Of a stretch of DNA of 24,226 nt, positions 1 through 8,451 are shown piece by piece. The DNA comes from Dokdonella_A sp049583635 (GTDB lineage Bacteria; Pseudomonadota; Gammaproteobacteria; Xanthomonadales; Rhodanobacteraceae). Location: positions 1-24,226 of the forward strand of contig JBAUWF010000033.1 of the NCBI GenBank assembly GCA_049583635.1. The letters run 5' to 3'. Position 1 is the first letter of the stretch; the number at the start of each line of letters is the position of its first letter. A program made the translations under genes and the position numbers. The notes under the pieces are model-generated. The model saw only the letters and a list, made by a program, of their open reading frames with translations, had not been told where the DNA came from and made no database searches.

Positions 1-2236
1 TGCCCGGGACAATCATGCGCAGACCGGCGCCCAGGATCAGGCCGTGGATGGCGCCGCGGCTGGCGCCGAGCGCCTGGCGCAGACCGATCTCGCGACGGCG
101 CTGACCGACCGAGTAGGCGATCACGCCGTACAGGCCGATCGCGGCGAGCAGCAACGCGACGCCCGCGAACACGCACATCAGCGTCATATTGAAGTGGCGC
201 ATTGCAAGCGGTGCGCCGATCACCTCGTCCATCGTACGCATCTCGTACACGGGTGCATCCAGTGCGACTTCGCGCATCGCGCGTCGCAACGGTCCGGCGT
301 AGGCCATCGCATCGCCGCGTACCTTAAGTGCGATGCTCATGTCGCCCACGAGCGCCTTGCTGATCGGGAAATAGACTTCCGGATGGACGTCGTGATCCAG
401 GCCCGACTGACGTACATTGCCAACCACGCCGATGATCGGGATCGGCTTGTCGCCGAAGGTCTTGATCTCGCGTGTGAGCGGGTTGCTGCCGTGCAGGTAC
501 TTGTCGGCGAAGGTCTGGTTGACCAGCATTTCGGTCGGAAACAGCGCGCGCGTGCCGTCGAGCGCATTGAAGGCGCGGCCGGCCTTGACAGGAATGCCGA
601 AGGTGCGGAAATAGTCACGGCTGACGAAGCGATACTGAACCTGCGAGTGCGGGTCGACCGGTTCACCAACCACCTCGAAGCTGCTGCTCCAGTTGGCGAT
701 GCCCGACGCGGGCAGGCCGTGGCTGAGCGCGACCGAATCGACACCGGATATTTCATCGAGGCGGGTTTCGATTGCCTGCAGACGCGGGCTGAGCTGCTTC
801 ATCGCGCTCGCGGCCCAGACATTGAGCTCCTCGCCCGGCTGCAGGGTCAGGGTCGGAATCGAGAACTGCGCGGTCAGCACCTGTGGCGAGCCGATGCCCG
901 AATCGACTTCATTGACGCGATGCAGACTGTCGAGCAACAGGCCGGCGCCGGCAAGCAGAGTCATTGCCAGTGCCACTTCCGCAGACACCAGGACCGCGCG
1001 GGCACGCATTTGCCGGCGGCTGCCGGTCTGGCTGCGTGACGCACCGCGCAAGGCGCGAACCGGATCCGTGGCCGCCGCGCGCCAGGCCGGTAGCAGACCG
1101 AACAGAAGCAGCGTGGCCAGGGAAACCACGGTGGTCGTCGCGATCACGCGCAGATCGATGCCGGGCGCGTTGTAGGCGGGTAACAGATCCGGCGCGAGCG
1201 CCAGCAAGCCGCTGACGATCGGTCGCGCCACCGTGAGTCCCGATATCGCGCCAAGCAGCGCGATCACCAATGATTCGGCAAGAATCTGTGTGATCAGGCG
1301 ACCCTGTCCGGCACCGAGTGCGGCACGCAGAGCCATCTCCTGCGCACGCGCTTGTCCTCGCGCCAGCATCAGGTTGGCGAGATTCACGCAGGCAATCAGC
1401 AACACCAGTGCGGCCGCGAGCAACAGCATGCGCAGCGGCTGGCGTACCGGTGCACCGATCGATTCCTGCAGCGGCGTTATTTGGGTACTCATGCCGGCGT
1501 CGTCGTTGGGGAAGCTGCGCGACTGCCAGTCGGTGATCGGTTTCATCACCGCGGCGGCCTGCGACGGTGAAACGCCGGCACGCAGGCGCGCGACGACGCG
1601 CAGGAAACTCACGTTGCGCCGACTCTGCGCATTGCCCGGCGCAAAGGTCGGTATCCATACCTGCGCGCCCTGCGGATAACGGAATTCACGCCTGGCTACG
1701 CCGCTGACCTGGTATGTCTCGTCGTTGAGCGAAATGTTGCGGCCGATCACGTCGGGCGCGGCGTTGAAACGCGTACGCCACAGGCTGTCGCTGAGCACCA
1801 CGACTTTGCGGTTGTGATTTTCCTCGTCTTCGCCGAAGGCGCGGCCAAACGCAAGCGGCTGGCCGAACACGTGCCAGAATCCGGGCGTGACCTTGCAGAC
1901 GGACAATCGTTGCGCATCGCCGTTGCCGACAAGGTTCATCGTCTCCGGTGCCCAGGCGCCGAACGCATCGAAGGCTTCGCCGCTGCGATCGCGCCACTCG
2001 TCGAAATCCGGTACCGATGCCGTACCGTGATGAAACGGCGGTTGTTCGCGCGTCACCCAGACGATGCGGTTCGCTTGCGCAAATGGCAGCGGTTTCAGCA
2101 GTACCGCATCGTAGACGGTGAAAATCGCCGTGACCGCGCCGATGCCCAGGGTCAGCGTCAGCACCGCGGTGACGAAGAACGCCGGGCGGGCGATCAGCGT
2201 GCGCAGCGCATGATGAAGATCATGTCGGAAGCTCAT
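1..2236 (-). CDS. FtsX/MacB-like ABC transporter permease, ADOP type (3' end cut by window edge)
   Basis: The minus-strand frame is open from the ATG at 2236 to the left edge, giving 745 residues with no stop; the last few dozen residues lie outside. It starts MSFRHDLHHALRTLIARP with an AAGGAAG-like ribosome site just upstream. One membrane segment lies near residues 18-42. A MacB-type periplasmic domain follows, then an FtsX unit with segments near 266-290, 320-340 and 365-385. A second similar half begins near 410, with its own N-terminal helix, a periplasmic domain and a final FtsX unit from about 678 (GLYGVIAYSVGQRRREIGLR). This duplicated MacB_PCD-FtsX layout is typical of the ADOP permease family. 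It probably works with the ATPase and adaptor just upstream to export an unknown substrate, such as a peptide or small toxic compound. Substrate and final length cannot be judged here. Confidence 0.9.
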   Translation of the reverse strand, partial: MSFRHDLHHALRTLIARPAFFVTAVLTLTLGIGAVTAIFTVYDAVLLKPLPFAQANRIVWVTREQPPFHHGTASVPDFDEWRDRSGEAFDAFGAWAPETMNLVGNGDAQRLSVCKVTPGFWHVFGQPLAFGRAFGEDEENHNRKVVVLSDSLWRTRFNAAPDVIGRNISLNDETYQVSGVARREFRYPQGAQVWIPTFAPGNAQSRRNVSFLRVVARLRAGVSPSQAAAVMKPITDWQSRSFPNDDAGMSTQITPLQESIGAPVRQPLRMLLLAAALVLLIACVNLANLMLARGQARAQEMALRAALGAGQGRLITQILAESLVIALLGAISGLTVARPIVSGLLALAPDLLPAYNAPGIDLRVIATTTVVSLATLLLFGLLPAWRAAATDPVRALRGASRSQTGSRRQMRARAVLVSAEVALAMTLLAGAGLLLDSLHRVNEVDSGIGSPQVLTAQFSIPTLTLQPGEELNVWAASAMKQLSPRLQAIETRLDEISGVDSVALSHGLPASGIANWSSSFEVVGEPVDPHSQVQYRFVSRDYFRTFGIPVKAGRAFNALDGTRALFPTEMLVNQTFADKYLHGSNPLTREIKTFGDKPIPIIGVVGNVRQSGLDHDVHPEVYFPISKALVGDMSIALKVRGDAMAYAGPLRRAMREVALDAPVYEMRTMDEVIGAPLAMRHFNMTLMCVFAGVALLLAAIGLYGVIAYSVGQRRREIGLRQALGASRGAIHGLILGAGLRMIVPG

Positions 2237-2263
2237 CGGGAAAAACTTCCTTGGGAAGTCCGC

Positions 2264-2365
2264 TCATTCATCGCGCAACAGCTCCATTGGCGAAATTCGG
2301 GCAGCCCGGCGTGCCGGCAGCTGGCGGACGGCGTGGCGCAGGTTCCGCAGCGGCGTCGCGATCAT
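2264..2365 (-). pseudogene. Internally deleted FtsX-type permease relic (33 codons)
   Basis: A 33-codon ORF lies between the ATPase and the large permease. It has a good ribosome site (CACAGGAAA, 5 nt from ATG). It begins MIATPLRNLRHAVRQ, like the cytoplasmic start of an ADOP-type permease. It ends LPARRAARISPMELLRDE, which resembles the extreme C-terminus of MacB/FtsX permeases (PARRAA-x-SP-x-xxLR-x-E). The membrane and periplasmic body between these ends is absent. The simplest reading is that the operon once held another permease here, and an in-frame internal deletion left only the two ends. It could still be translated but cannot act as a permease. Chance resemblance is the alternative. 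Confidence 0.6.
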
Positions 2366-2408
2366 GGCATTTCCTGTGAGTCGATGAATGGCGTGAAGAC
2401 GTCGCAGT

Positions 2409-3191
2409 TCAGGCACTGGAGCGCGGTGGACGCACCAGACGCTGGTCTTCCTCGTGACGCAGTCGGTGCATGGTCGCCTCGTCGACGATGCTGCCGTCGA
2501 ACATGAAGATCTTGCGGTCGGCGAATTCGGCATATCGAGGATCGTGGGTGACCATGCAGATCGTCGCGCCGCCGCGGTGCAGCTCGTCGAGGAGGGTCAT
2601 CACGGCTTCGCCGTTTTTCGAGTCGAGATTGCCGGTCGGCTCGTCGGCCAGCAGGATGGATGGTTGGCCGACCAGCGCGCGGGCCACCGCGACGCGCTGC
2701 TGCTGGCCGCCGGAAAGCTGCGCCGGATAGTGCTTGACCCGATGTGCCATGCCGACGCGCTCTAGCGCACCGACCACGCGTTCGCGGCGGTCGGATTTGG
2801 AGATGCCGTCGCGATACGTAAGCGGCAGCTCGACGTTTTCGAACACGGTCAGATCACCGATCAGGTTGAAGGCCTGAAAGATGAAACCGATTTCCTGGTT
2901 GCGGATGTGCGCGCGTTCGCTCGCCCCGATGTCGGCAACCTGACGGCCATTCAACGTGTAGGTGCCTTCGCTCGGCGTATCGAGCAGGCCGAGGATCGAC
3001 AGCAGCGTCGATTTGCCGCAGCCGGACGGGCCGGATATCGACACGTACTCGCCAAGGCTAATATCGAAATGCACATTGGCCAGCGCGTGTGTCTCGACCT
3101 CATCGGTCAGGAATACCTTCTTGATGCCGTCGAGGTGGATCAGTGTCTGCGGCGTCGGCTGTGGATTCAGTGCGGAGGCAACTGCGTTCAT
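2409..3191 (-). CDS. ABC transporter ATP-binding protein, MacB/LolD type
   Basis: This 260-residue ATPase powers the neighbouring permease. All nucleotide-binding motifs are present: Walker A GPSGCGKST at residues 54-62, Q-loop glutamine near 106 (FQAFNL), signature LSGGQQQR at 159-166, Walker B ending LLADEP at 180-185, D-loop NLD at 188-190, and switch histidine 216 (VTHD). The QAFNL and EPTGNLDS spellings are those of the MacB/LolD/FtsE group. It lies 36 bp after the adaptor gene stop and just before the permease relic and permease on the same strand, so one operon is likely. The C-terminal tail of about 30 residues after the last strand is rich in charge and has no recognised role. The ribosome site is weak. 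Confidence 0.95.
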   Translation of the reverse strand: MNAVASALNPQPTPQTLIHLDGIKKVFLTDEVETHALANVHFDISLGEYVSISGPSGCGKSTLLSILGLLDTPSEGTYTLNGRQVADIGASERAHIRNQEIGFIFQAFNLIGDLTVFENVELPLTYRDGISKSDRRERVVGALERVGMAHRVKHYPAQLSGGQQQRVAVARALVGQPSILLADEPTGNLDSKNGEAVMTLLDELHRGGATICMVTHDPRYAEFADRKIFMFDGSIVDEATMHRLRHEEDQRLVRPPRSSA

Positions 3192-3227
3192 GGGCTGTGG
3201 TTCCGTTGTGGCTACGATGGTCGGTGT

Positions 3228-4478
3228 CTACTTGAGTTGGATGCGGTCGTACTGGTCGTAGGCGCTGGTGTCGGAAAGAATCACGTGATCACCGGACTTG
3301 AGTCCCTGCTGGATTTCGATGAGGTTCACCGAACTCTTGCCGAGCCGGACCGGCACGCGTGTCGCGATGCCGTCCTCGCCTATGCGGAACAGGCGCACTT
3401 CCGAATCGGGCTGGCCGAACGCCGGGCGCCCGACGTACAGCACATCCGGGAGCCGTTCGATTTCGATCGTGCCGTCGACCGACAGGTCCGGGCGTGCACC
3501 GGGCGGCAGCTTGCCGATCAGATCCACGTCGACCTGCACGGTGCCGTTCTGCACTGCCGGATCGACGCGTGTGACCTTGCCGTCGATGATGCCGTTGCGC
3601 GTGTCGACCTTGACCTTCTGGCCGACCACGACGTCCTTGGCCTGGGTTTCGGCAATGCGCAACTCGGCGCGCAGCGAATCGGGCCGTGCCACGCGCGCGA
3701 GGTTGGTGCCGGCGGTAACCTGCTGACCTTCCTCGACCGGTACCTGCTGCAGCACGCCGGCGATACCCGCGCGCACCTTGAGCGCGTCGGCCTGGCGCTG
3801 GGCGAGATCGCTCGCACCGACCAGCTGGTTCAAGCGCGCCTGTTCGGCGGCGGTTTGCGCCGAGATGCTGTTCCTGAACTCGGCGACACGCTGCTTTTCG
3901 ATATCGACGCGGTACTTCAGTTGCTTCAGCGCGATCAGGCTCTTCTCGTACTGCACGCGCGGAATGATGCCCTTGGCCGCGACCGGTTTTTCCGCTTCGG
4001 CCTGCATGCGCGCGGCTTCGTAATCGCTGTTGGCCTGGGCGTAGGCCGATTGCTCGTCGAGCAGGTGGGATTTGAGTTCCAGCTTCTTGGCGGAAAGATC
4101 AGCGTTGCCGGCAGTCACCGCGGCCTTGGCGGTCAACAGGTGATCGTCGACCGTCGGGTTGCTCAGCTGCAGGATGATCGTGTCGGGCTCGACCTTGGCA
4201 CCGGGCCTGACCAGCACGCGATCGACCCTGGCGTTGGTTTCTGCCGCGATCCAGCGGATTTCCTTCGGCACCAGCGTGCCGGGCCCGCGCACTTCACGCA
4301 GCAATTCGCCGCGCTTGACCGTATCGATGAGCACGCTCGAGCGTTCGACCGATGGCACCGCCGGCCCGAGCCGAGCGATCGCGATGCCGCCTGCAATCAG
4401 GAGCAGTGCGACGCCGCCGCCTATGAGCATCTGGCGACGGCGTTTGCGCTTTTTCAGTTCCGGGCGGGCAATATCCAT
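3228..4478 (-). CDS. HlyD/MacA-like periplasmic adaptor (membrane fusion protein)
   Basis: A 416-residue adaptor that should link the inner-membrane ABC exporter to an outer-membrane channel. After a basic N-terminus (MDIARPELKKRKRRRQ), one membrane anchor covers about residues 16-36. A lipoyl/barrel-sandwich half follows (GTLVPKEIRWIAAE...), then a long alpha-hairpin rich in Ala, Glu, Lys and Gln over roughly 120-245. The second lipoyl half is GIAGVLQQVPVEEGQQVTAG, then beta-barrel and membrane-proximal domains. The start at 4478 was chosen over the upstream ATG at 4544 because families of this kind begin close to the basic stretch; neither has a strong ribosome site. It is probably the first gene of the operon with the ATPase (36 bp downstream) and permeases. 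No outer-membrane partner is encoded in view. Confidence 0.9.
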   Translation of the reverse strand: MDIARPELKKRKRRRQMLIGGGVALLLIAGGIAIARLGPAVPSVERSSVLIDTVKRGELLREVRGPGTLVPKEIRWIAAETNARVDRVLVRPGAKVEPDTIILQLSNPTVDDHLLTAKAAVTAGNADLSAKKLELKSHLLDEQSAYAQANSDYEAARMQAEAEKPVAAKGIIPRVQYEKSLIALKQLKYRVDIEKQRVAEFRNSISAQTAAEQARLNQLVGASDLAQRQADALKVRAGIAGVLQQVPVEEGQQVTAGTNLARVARPDSLRAELRIAETQAKDVVVGQKVKVDTRNGIIDGKVTRVDPAVQNGTVQVDVDLIGKLPPGARPDLSVDGTIEIERLPDVLYVGRPAFGQPDSEVRLFRIGEDGIATRVPVRLGKSSVNLIEIQQGLKSGDHVILSDTSAYDQYDRIQLK

Positions 4479-4618
4479 GCAGAGCGTAGAGCAGGGATCG
4501 TGCCACGCGCGAATATCGTTGCAGGACAACGGATTGCGCGCCATGCACCGGCCTTGTCAAGGCAAGGATGTCCGCTGGCGGACGCTGCAACGACCACTAT
4601 CGGGCAGCGGCCGATGCC

Positions 4619-5308
4619 TCAAAACTCGAGTTCGAGCGCAGCGCACAAGTAGTCGACCATCGGTGCCAGACGCTTGAATGAGTCGATCGTGTACGGCAGC
4701 AGTTCGGCTGAGCGGGCGAGCGTGTCGGAGAACTCCTGGCCCGCAGCGAAACTCTTGCGCTTGATGTCCTCGATCAGTTCGTGCTCCGGATCGTAGCCAC
4801 GCGGCGGGCGTGTGAGTTGCTCACCGCGCAAGACGAAGCGTGATTCGAACGCCTTGCGATGCACCGCGTGCTTCCACGCTGCTGGATTGTCGGCAAGGAA
4901 TTCGCGTATTCGCTTGATCGTCGGCGATTCCGGATGCCACAGGCCAGCGCCGACGAAACAGCCGTGCGGTTCGATGTGCAGATAGAACGACGGCGCCGCG
5001 ACTTCGCGCCGCCTTTCGTGGAAGAAGCGCGCGCTCGCCCAGGTCTTGTACGGCCGCTTGTCCTTGCGAAAGCGCGTATCGCGATGGATGCGGAACAACG
5101 AGCCGCCCTGGGTGCGCGGATCGGCGCGGTAATGCGCGCTGATCCTGACCAGCGGCATCTGCATGTCGGTGATGAGTCGCACGAACGGTTCACGCACGAC
5201 GTCCTCGCAGCGTTGCTTGTTGGCGTTGAACCACGACCGGTTGTTGTGCGTTGCGAGTTCGCGCAGGAAACGGAAAGTCGCACGAGTGAAGTAGCTTGGT
5301 CTTGTCAT
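4619..5308 (-). CDS. DUF2461 / TIGR02453 family protein
   Basis: A 229-residue cytoplasmic protein of the DUF2461 (TIGR02453) family, widespread in bacteria and of unknown biochemical role. Diagnostic stretches are FLRELATHNNRSWFNANK near the N-terminus, the central RIHRDTRFRKDKRPYKTW, and FYLHIEPHGCFVGAGLWHPE. Length fits the family. The start at 5308 (MTRPSYF) is preferred because the family begins just before the F-x-FL-xx-L helix; an in-frame ATG at 5356 would add 16 low-complexity residues. No clear ribosome site is seen at either. It is on the same strand as the export operon but 140 bp from it, and a palindromic repeat lies upstream, so it is probably a separate unit. Confidence 0.88.
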   Translation of the reverse strand: MTRPSYFTRATFRFLRELATHNNRSWFNANKQRCEDVVREPFVRLITDMQMPLVRISAHYRADPRTQGGSLFRIHRDTRFRKDKRPYKTWASARFFHERRREVAAPSFYLHIEPHGCFVGAGLWHPESPTIKRIREFLADNPAAWKHAVHRKAFESRFVLRGEQLTRPPRGYDPEHELIEDIKRKSFAAGQEFSDTLARSAELLPYTIDSFKRLAPMVDYLCAALELEF

Positions 5309-5384
5309 GATGACTCGTCTGCGTGTTGATCGATTGCCCGGACTGCGATCGTGCACGAACGATGCTGCAATGCTGCGTCACGTC

Positions 5385-5483
5385 GTAGGATGGGTTGAGC
5401 TTGGCGAAACCCATCGCGTCGCAGCGAAACCCATCGCGGCGAGGCCCTACCGCATGGGTATCGCTGCGCTCAACCCATCCTAC
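5385..5483. repeat. Composite palindromic interspersed repeat (GGATGGGTTGAGC family)
   Basis: A perfect 16-bp inverted repeat bounds the element: GTAGGATGGGTTGAGC at 5385-5400 and its reverse complement at 5468-5483. Inside are two direct copies of GCGAAACCCATCGCG, 20 bp apart (5404-5418 and 5424-5438), and ATGGGTATCGCTGCGCTCAACC on the far side. A related shorter unit is at 14509-14544. The motif resembles a palindromic repeat scattered between genes in many proteobacteria. It lies between the DUF2461 gene and the end of sbcB and could form a long hairpin in transcripts from either side. Confidence 0.85.
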
Positions 5484-5507
5484 AAAATCCGATGCATGGC
5501 AGGCGCG

Positions 5508-6959
5508 CTACGCAAGACCGCGGCTCCAGACTTCGAGTGCGTCGAGCAGAGGCAGTTTGTCCGCTGCGGTGAGCGGATCGGCGCGCAGCGCCGCGATGAT
5601 TGCGAAGTATTGATCGAGTGTCAGCGTCGTCAGCGCTGTTTCGACCTCCAGACGGCGACGTTTGAATGCGATCCAGCGCGATTGCTCGTCGGCACCCAGT
5701 GTTTCCGGCCAGTTGCGTGCGCGGTAGCGAAACAGCAGCTCCGGATAGCGGGCATCGTGGAACGGGAAATCGTGCAAGCCCAGTTGTGCGGGAGGTGTTG
5801 CGCGGACCTCGCGCATGAGCCGCTTGTCGGCCGCATCGGCAAATCCCGCGTACAGCGCGAGTTCCGGATCAAGCGGCGCTTGATCCGCTTCGCCCTGCCC
5901 GAATACCCGGCGCAGTTTTTCGGCGAGGCCATCGGCGTTGCGCAGCCGCTCCAGATGCGCAAGAGAGCGCTCGACATCGAGTCCGATGCGCGCGCAGTCC
6001 ACGCCGCGCAGCACCGACAGCGGCGCCAGCGCGGGTGCGTGGTTGGCGCGGATCAGTTTCAGCGGGATGCGCTCGATATCGTCGGGGAGATCGGCGCGTG
6101 CGGTGAACACGCGGTCGGCAATCTCATCGGCATCGAGCTCGATCCAGTCGTCCGGATCGGTTGCAAGGTCATACGCGATGACGGCGTTGTTCTGGCCCGG
6201 GTGGGTCGCGATCGGCGCGACGATGGCGAGGCAGCCGCGTTGCGCCGGGTAGCGCGATGAAACGTGGATGACCGGCGTCATGCGCGCGATATCGAGCAGC
6301 GCGAGTGCCTGCTGTTTGCGCCGTCCGGCGAAGTTGTATGCCCAAAGGCGTGGTTGCCTTGCGCGAATCAACCGTGCCAATGCAAGTGTCGCCTCGACAT
6401 CGGACAATGCGTCGTGCGCGCGGTCTTGCCGCAGATTGTTCGCGCGCGCGAGATCTTCCAGACGAAAACTGGGCGAGCCTTCCGCGCGCTGCGGCCATTC
6501 GATGCCGTGCGGGCGCAGCGCGTAGCACATGCGCGCCAGATCGATCAGATCCCAGCGCGAATTGCCGTCCTTCCATTCGCGCTCGTAGGGCTCGTAGAAA
6601 TTGCGATACAACAGGTTGCGCGTGAAGGCATCGTCGAACCGCAGCGAATTGTAGCCGACGCCACAGGTGCCTGGCGCGGCGAGTTCTGCATGTACGCGAG
6701 CGGCGAATGCCGCTTCGATCACGCCTTCGCGTTCGGCCTGCTGCGGCGTGATGCCGGTCAGCAGACATGCCGCGGGGTGCGTCAGCACGTCGGGCGCCGG
6801 TTTGCAATAAAACATGACCGGGTCATCCAGCGGCTCGAGTTCCATCGTGGTGCGCAAACCCGCGAATTGAACCGGACGATCGCGCCTGGAATCGGCGCCG
6901 GTCGTCTCATAGTCATGCCACAGGAAGGTGTCCGTGGCGCGCGTAGCGGCATCATGCAT
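5508..6959 (-). CDS. sbcB: Exodeoxyribonuclease I
   Basis: A 483-residue 3'-5' single-strand DNA exonuclease used in recombination and mismatch repair (E. coli ExoI is 475). The N-terminal DEDDh domain shows WHDYETTGADSRRDRPVQFA with acidic residues D16 and E18, YNSLRFDDAFTRN in the second motif, and HDALSDVEATLAL for the third motif with its histidine. The regions LWDLIDL-like (SRWDLIDLARMCYALRPHGI), PHGIEWP and the C-terminal ExoI-specific domains (YPELLFRYRARNWPETL) also match the family. The start at 6959 leaves 80 bp to the divergently read orn start, so promoters of both genes sit in that gap. Oddly, ExoI and Orn, two members of the same nuclease fold, are head to head. Confidence 0.95.
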   Translation of the reverse strand: MHDAATRATDTFLWHDYETTGADSRRDRPVQFAGLRTTMELEPLDDPVMFYCKPAPDVLTHPAACLLTGITPQQAEREGVIEAAFAARVHAELAAPGTCGVGYNSLRFDDAFTRNLLYRNFYEPYEREWKDGNSRWDLIDLARMCYALRPHGIEWPQRAEGSPSFRLEDLARANNLRQDRAHDALSDVEATLALARLIRARQPRLWAYNFAGRRKQQALALLDIARMTPVIHVSSRYPAQRGCLAIVAPIATHPGQNNAVIAYDLATDPDDWIELDADEIADRVFTARADLPDDIERIPLKLIRANHAPALAPLSVLRGVDCARIGLDVERSLAHLERLRNADGLAEKLRRVFGQGEADQAPLDPELALYAGFADAADKRLMREVRATPPAQLGLHDFPFHDARYPELLFRYRARNWPETLGADEQSRWIAFKRRRLEVETALTTLTLDQYFAIIAALRADPLTAADKLPLLDALEVWSRGLA

Positions 6960-6982
6960 CTGATAGGAGCATACGATGAAAG

Positions 6983-7012
6983 TTGGCGCTCCGCGCCGCA
7001 GTGGCGAATAAT
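6983..7012 (+). promoter_or_regulatory. Probable sigma-70 promoter of the orn operon
   Basis: TTGGCG at 6983-6988 and AATAAT at 7007-7012 are 18 bp apart and resemble -35 and -10 boxes. Transcription would begin near 7019, leaving about 20 nt before the orn ATG at 7040. This also argues against any orn start further upstream. Confidence 0.55.
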
Positions 7013-7039
7013 CGGGGCACGACGAACCTGGAGGACGGG

Positions 7040-7624
7040 ATGCCCCCCGCCATGCCGAATGCGCGCCACGAAGACAATTTGATCTGGATCGATCTGGAGA
7101 TGACCGGTCTCGACCCGGTGCACGACGAGATCCTCGAGATCGCCACGATCGTAACCGACCGCGATCTCAACATACTGGCCGAAGGACCGGAGTTCGCGAT
7201 CCATCAGTCGCTCGACCGCCTCGAAGCCATGGACGAATGGAACCGCAATCAGCACGGCAAGTCCGGACTGTGGCAACGCGTGCTCGATTCCAGGGTCGAC
7301 GTGGCGACGGCCGAAGCGGTCACGGTCGAGTTCCTTTCCCAGTGGCTGCCGCCGAACAGATCTCCGATGTGCGGCAGTTCGATCTGTCAGGATCGCCGTT
7401 TCCTGTATCGACTGATGCCGCGCCTGGAGCGCTATTTTCATTATCGCAACCTCGACGTTTCGACGCTCAAGGAACTCGCGCGCCGCTGGGCGCCGGAGGT
7501 GGCGCGAGGCTTCAACAAGGAATCGGCGCACACCGCTCTGAGCGACATTCATGACTCGATCGCGGAACTGAGTTATTACCGCCTGTTCATGGGCCAGCTT
7601 GCCGGCACCATCGAGGCGCCGTGA
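7040..7624 (+). CDS. orn: Oligoribonuclease
   Basis: A 194-residue 3'-5' exoribonuclease that degrades short RNAs and linear cyclic-di-GMP breakdown products (E. coli Orn, 181). DEDDh motifs are visible: NLIWIDLEMTGLDP (catalytic D and E), SSICQDRRFL with the second Asp, and the C-terminal HTALSDIHDSIAEL with His and Asp. FHYRNLDVSTLKELARRW is highly typical of Orn. The ATG at 7040 is chosen because GGAGG stands 6-7 nt upstream; ATG 7052 is possible. The usual GNSI before the second motif reads GSSI here, a conservative change. Its stop overlaps the kdsB GTG start in GTGA, suggesting translational coupling in an operon running to pgsA. Confidence 0.97.
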   Translation: MPPAMPNARHEDNLIWIDLEMTGLDPVHDEILEIATIVTDRDLNILAEGPEFAIHQSLDRLEAMDEWNRNQHGKSGLWQRVLDSRVDVATAEAVTVEFLSQWLPPNRSPMCGSSICQDRRFLYRLMPRLERYFHYRNLDVSTLKELARRWAPEVARGFNKESAHTALSDIHDSIAELSYYRLFMGQLAGTIEAP

Positions 7625-8451
7625 CGACATTCCCCATGGAGTCCGCCCCCATCAGATCAGCCCCGCGCGAGCCGGTGTCGAACAGGCCGGAGTTCATCGT
7701 GGCGATTCCCGCGCGTTACGAGTCCACGCGCCTGCCGGGCAAGCCGTTGCTGCCGATCGCCGGTGTGCCGATGATCCTGCACGTGGCGCGGCGCGCGCTG
7801 GCTGCAGGTGCCGTCGACGTTGTGGTGGCCACCGACGATGCGCGTATCGCGGACGTTCTCCATGTCGATGGTGTGCGCGTCGTCATGACGCGCGCCGATC
7901 ATGCATCCGGTAGCGACCGGCTGGCCGAATGCGCCGGCCTTCTCGGTTGGCCGGATGACGTGGTGGTGGTGAATCTGCAGGGCGACGAGCCGTTCGCACC
8001 GGTCAGCGGTATTCGCGCGGTGGCCGAAGCGCTGGTGCGAGGTGACGCGCCGATGGCGACACTGGCGACACCGCTGCTGTCGGCTGCGCAGCTGATCGAC
8101 CCGACCTGCGTCAAGGTTGTTTGCGACGGCGCCGGCCGCGCGCTGTATTTCAGTCGTGCGCCGCTGCCGTGGGCGCGCGATGCGTTCGCGCGCAATCGCG
8201 ATCGCCTGCCCGAAGCCGTGCCGTTTCTGCGTCATGTCGGCATCTACGCGTATCGCGCCGGCTTTCTGCAACGCCTGGCCAGGTTGCCTCCGATGCCGCT
8301 GGAGCGGGCCGAATCGCTCGAACAATTGCGTGCGCTTGAACATGGCCATGCGATCGCGGTGCGCATCGCACCCGAGCCGTTTCCGCCCGGTGTCGATACC
8401 GCCGAGGATCTCGCGCGCGCCGAACGCGCCTTGATGGAAGCGCCGACGTGA
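7621..8451 (+). CDS. kdsB: 3-deoxy-manno-octulosonate cytidylyltransferase (CMP-Kdo synthetase)
   Basis: Activates Kdo with CTP to give CMP-Kdo for lipopolysaccharide inner-core synthesis in the cytosol. The protein shows FIVAIPARYESTRLPGKPL, the nucleotide-binding N-terminus, then ATDDARIAD, DHASGSDRLAE, VVNLQGDEPF with the metal-binding Asp, and RHVGIYAYRAGFL. Length is 276 residues from the GTG at 7621 that overlaps the orn stop. An ATG at 7636 gives 271 residues and is an equally possible start, since KdsB proteins usually begin only a few residues before FIVAIPARY. The 20-odd residues before that motif are an extension relative to E. coli. The 3' end overlaps the next gene in GTGA. Confidence 0.96.
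   Translation: MTTFPMESAPIRSAPREPVSNRPEFIVAIPARYESTRLPGKPLLPIAGVPMILHVARRALAAGAVDVVVATDDARIADVLHVDGVRVVMTRADHASGSDRLAECAGLLGWPDDVVVVNLQGDEPFAPVSGIRAVAEALVRGDAPMATLATPLLSAAQLIDPTCVKVVCDGAGRALYFSRAPLPWARDAFARNRDRLPEAVPFLRHVGIYAYRAGFLQRLARLPPMPLERAESLEQLRALEHGHAIAVRIAPEPFPPGVDTAEDLARAERALMEAPT

Noticed and set aside
909..1658. A 249-codon minus-strand ORF near the left edge
   Set aside because: It is out of frame with the permease. The true permease frame runs unbroken through it and encodes clear FtsX motifs.
2907..4652. A 581-codon plus-strand frame opposite the adaptor and ATPase
   Set aside because: It is antisense to two well-recognised genes, with a composition typical of GC-rich shadows and no family motifs.
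5385..5483. Direct repeats in this element as a CRISPR array
   Set aside because: Only two 15-bp copies exist, 20 bp apart, inside a palindrome. There are no spacers or cas genes.
6983..7039. An extended orn N-terminus from the start at 6983
   Set aside because: This stretch contains the likely orn promoter, and Orn proteins begin just before NLIWIDLEMTG. GGAGG supports 7040.
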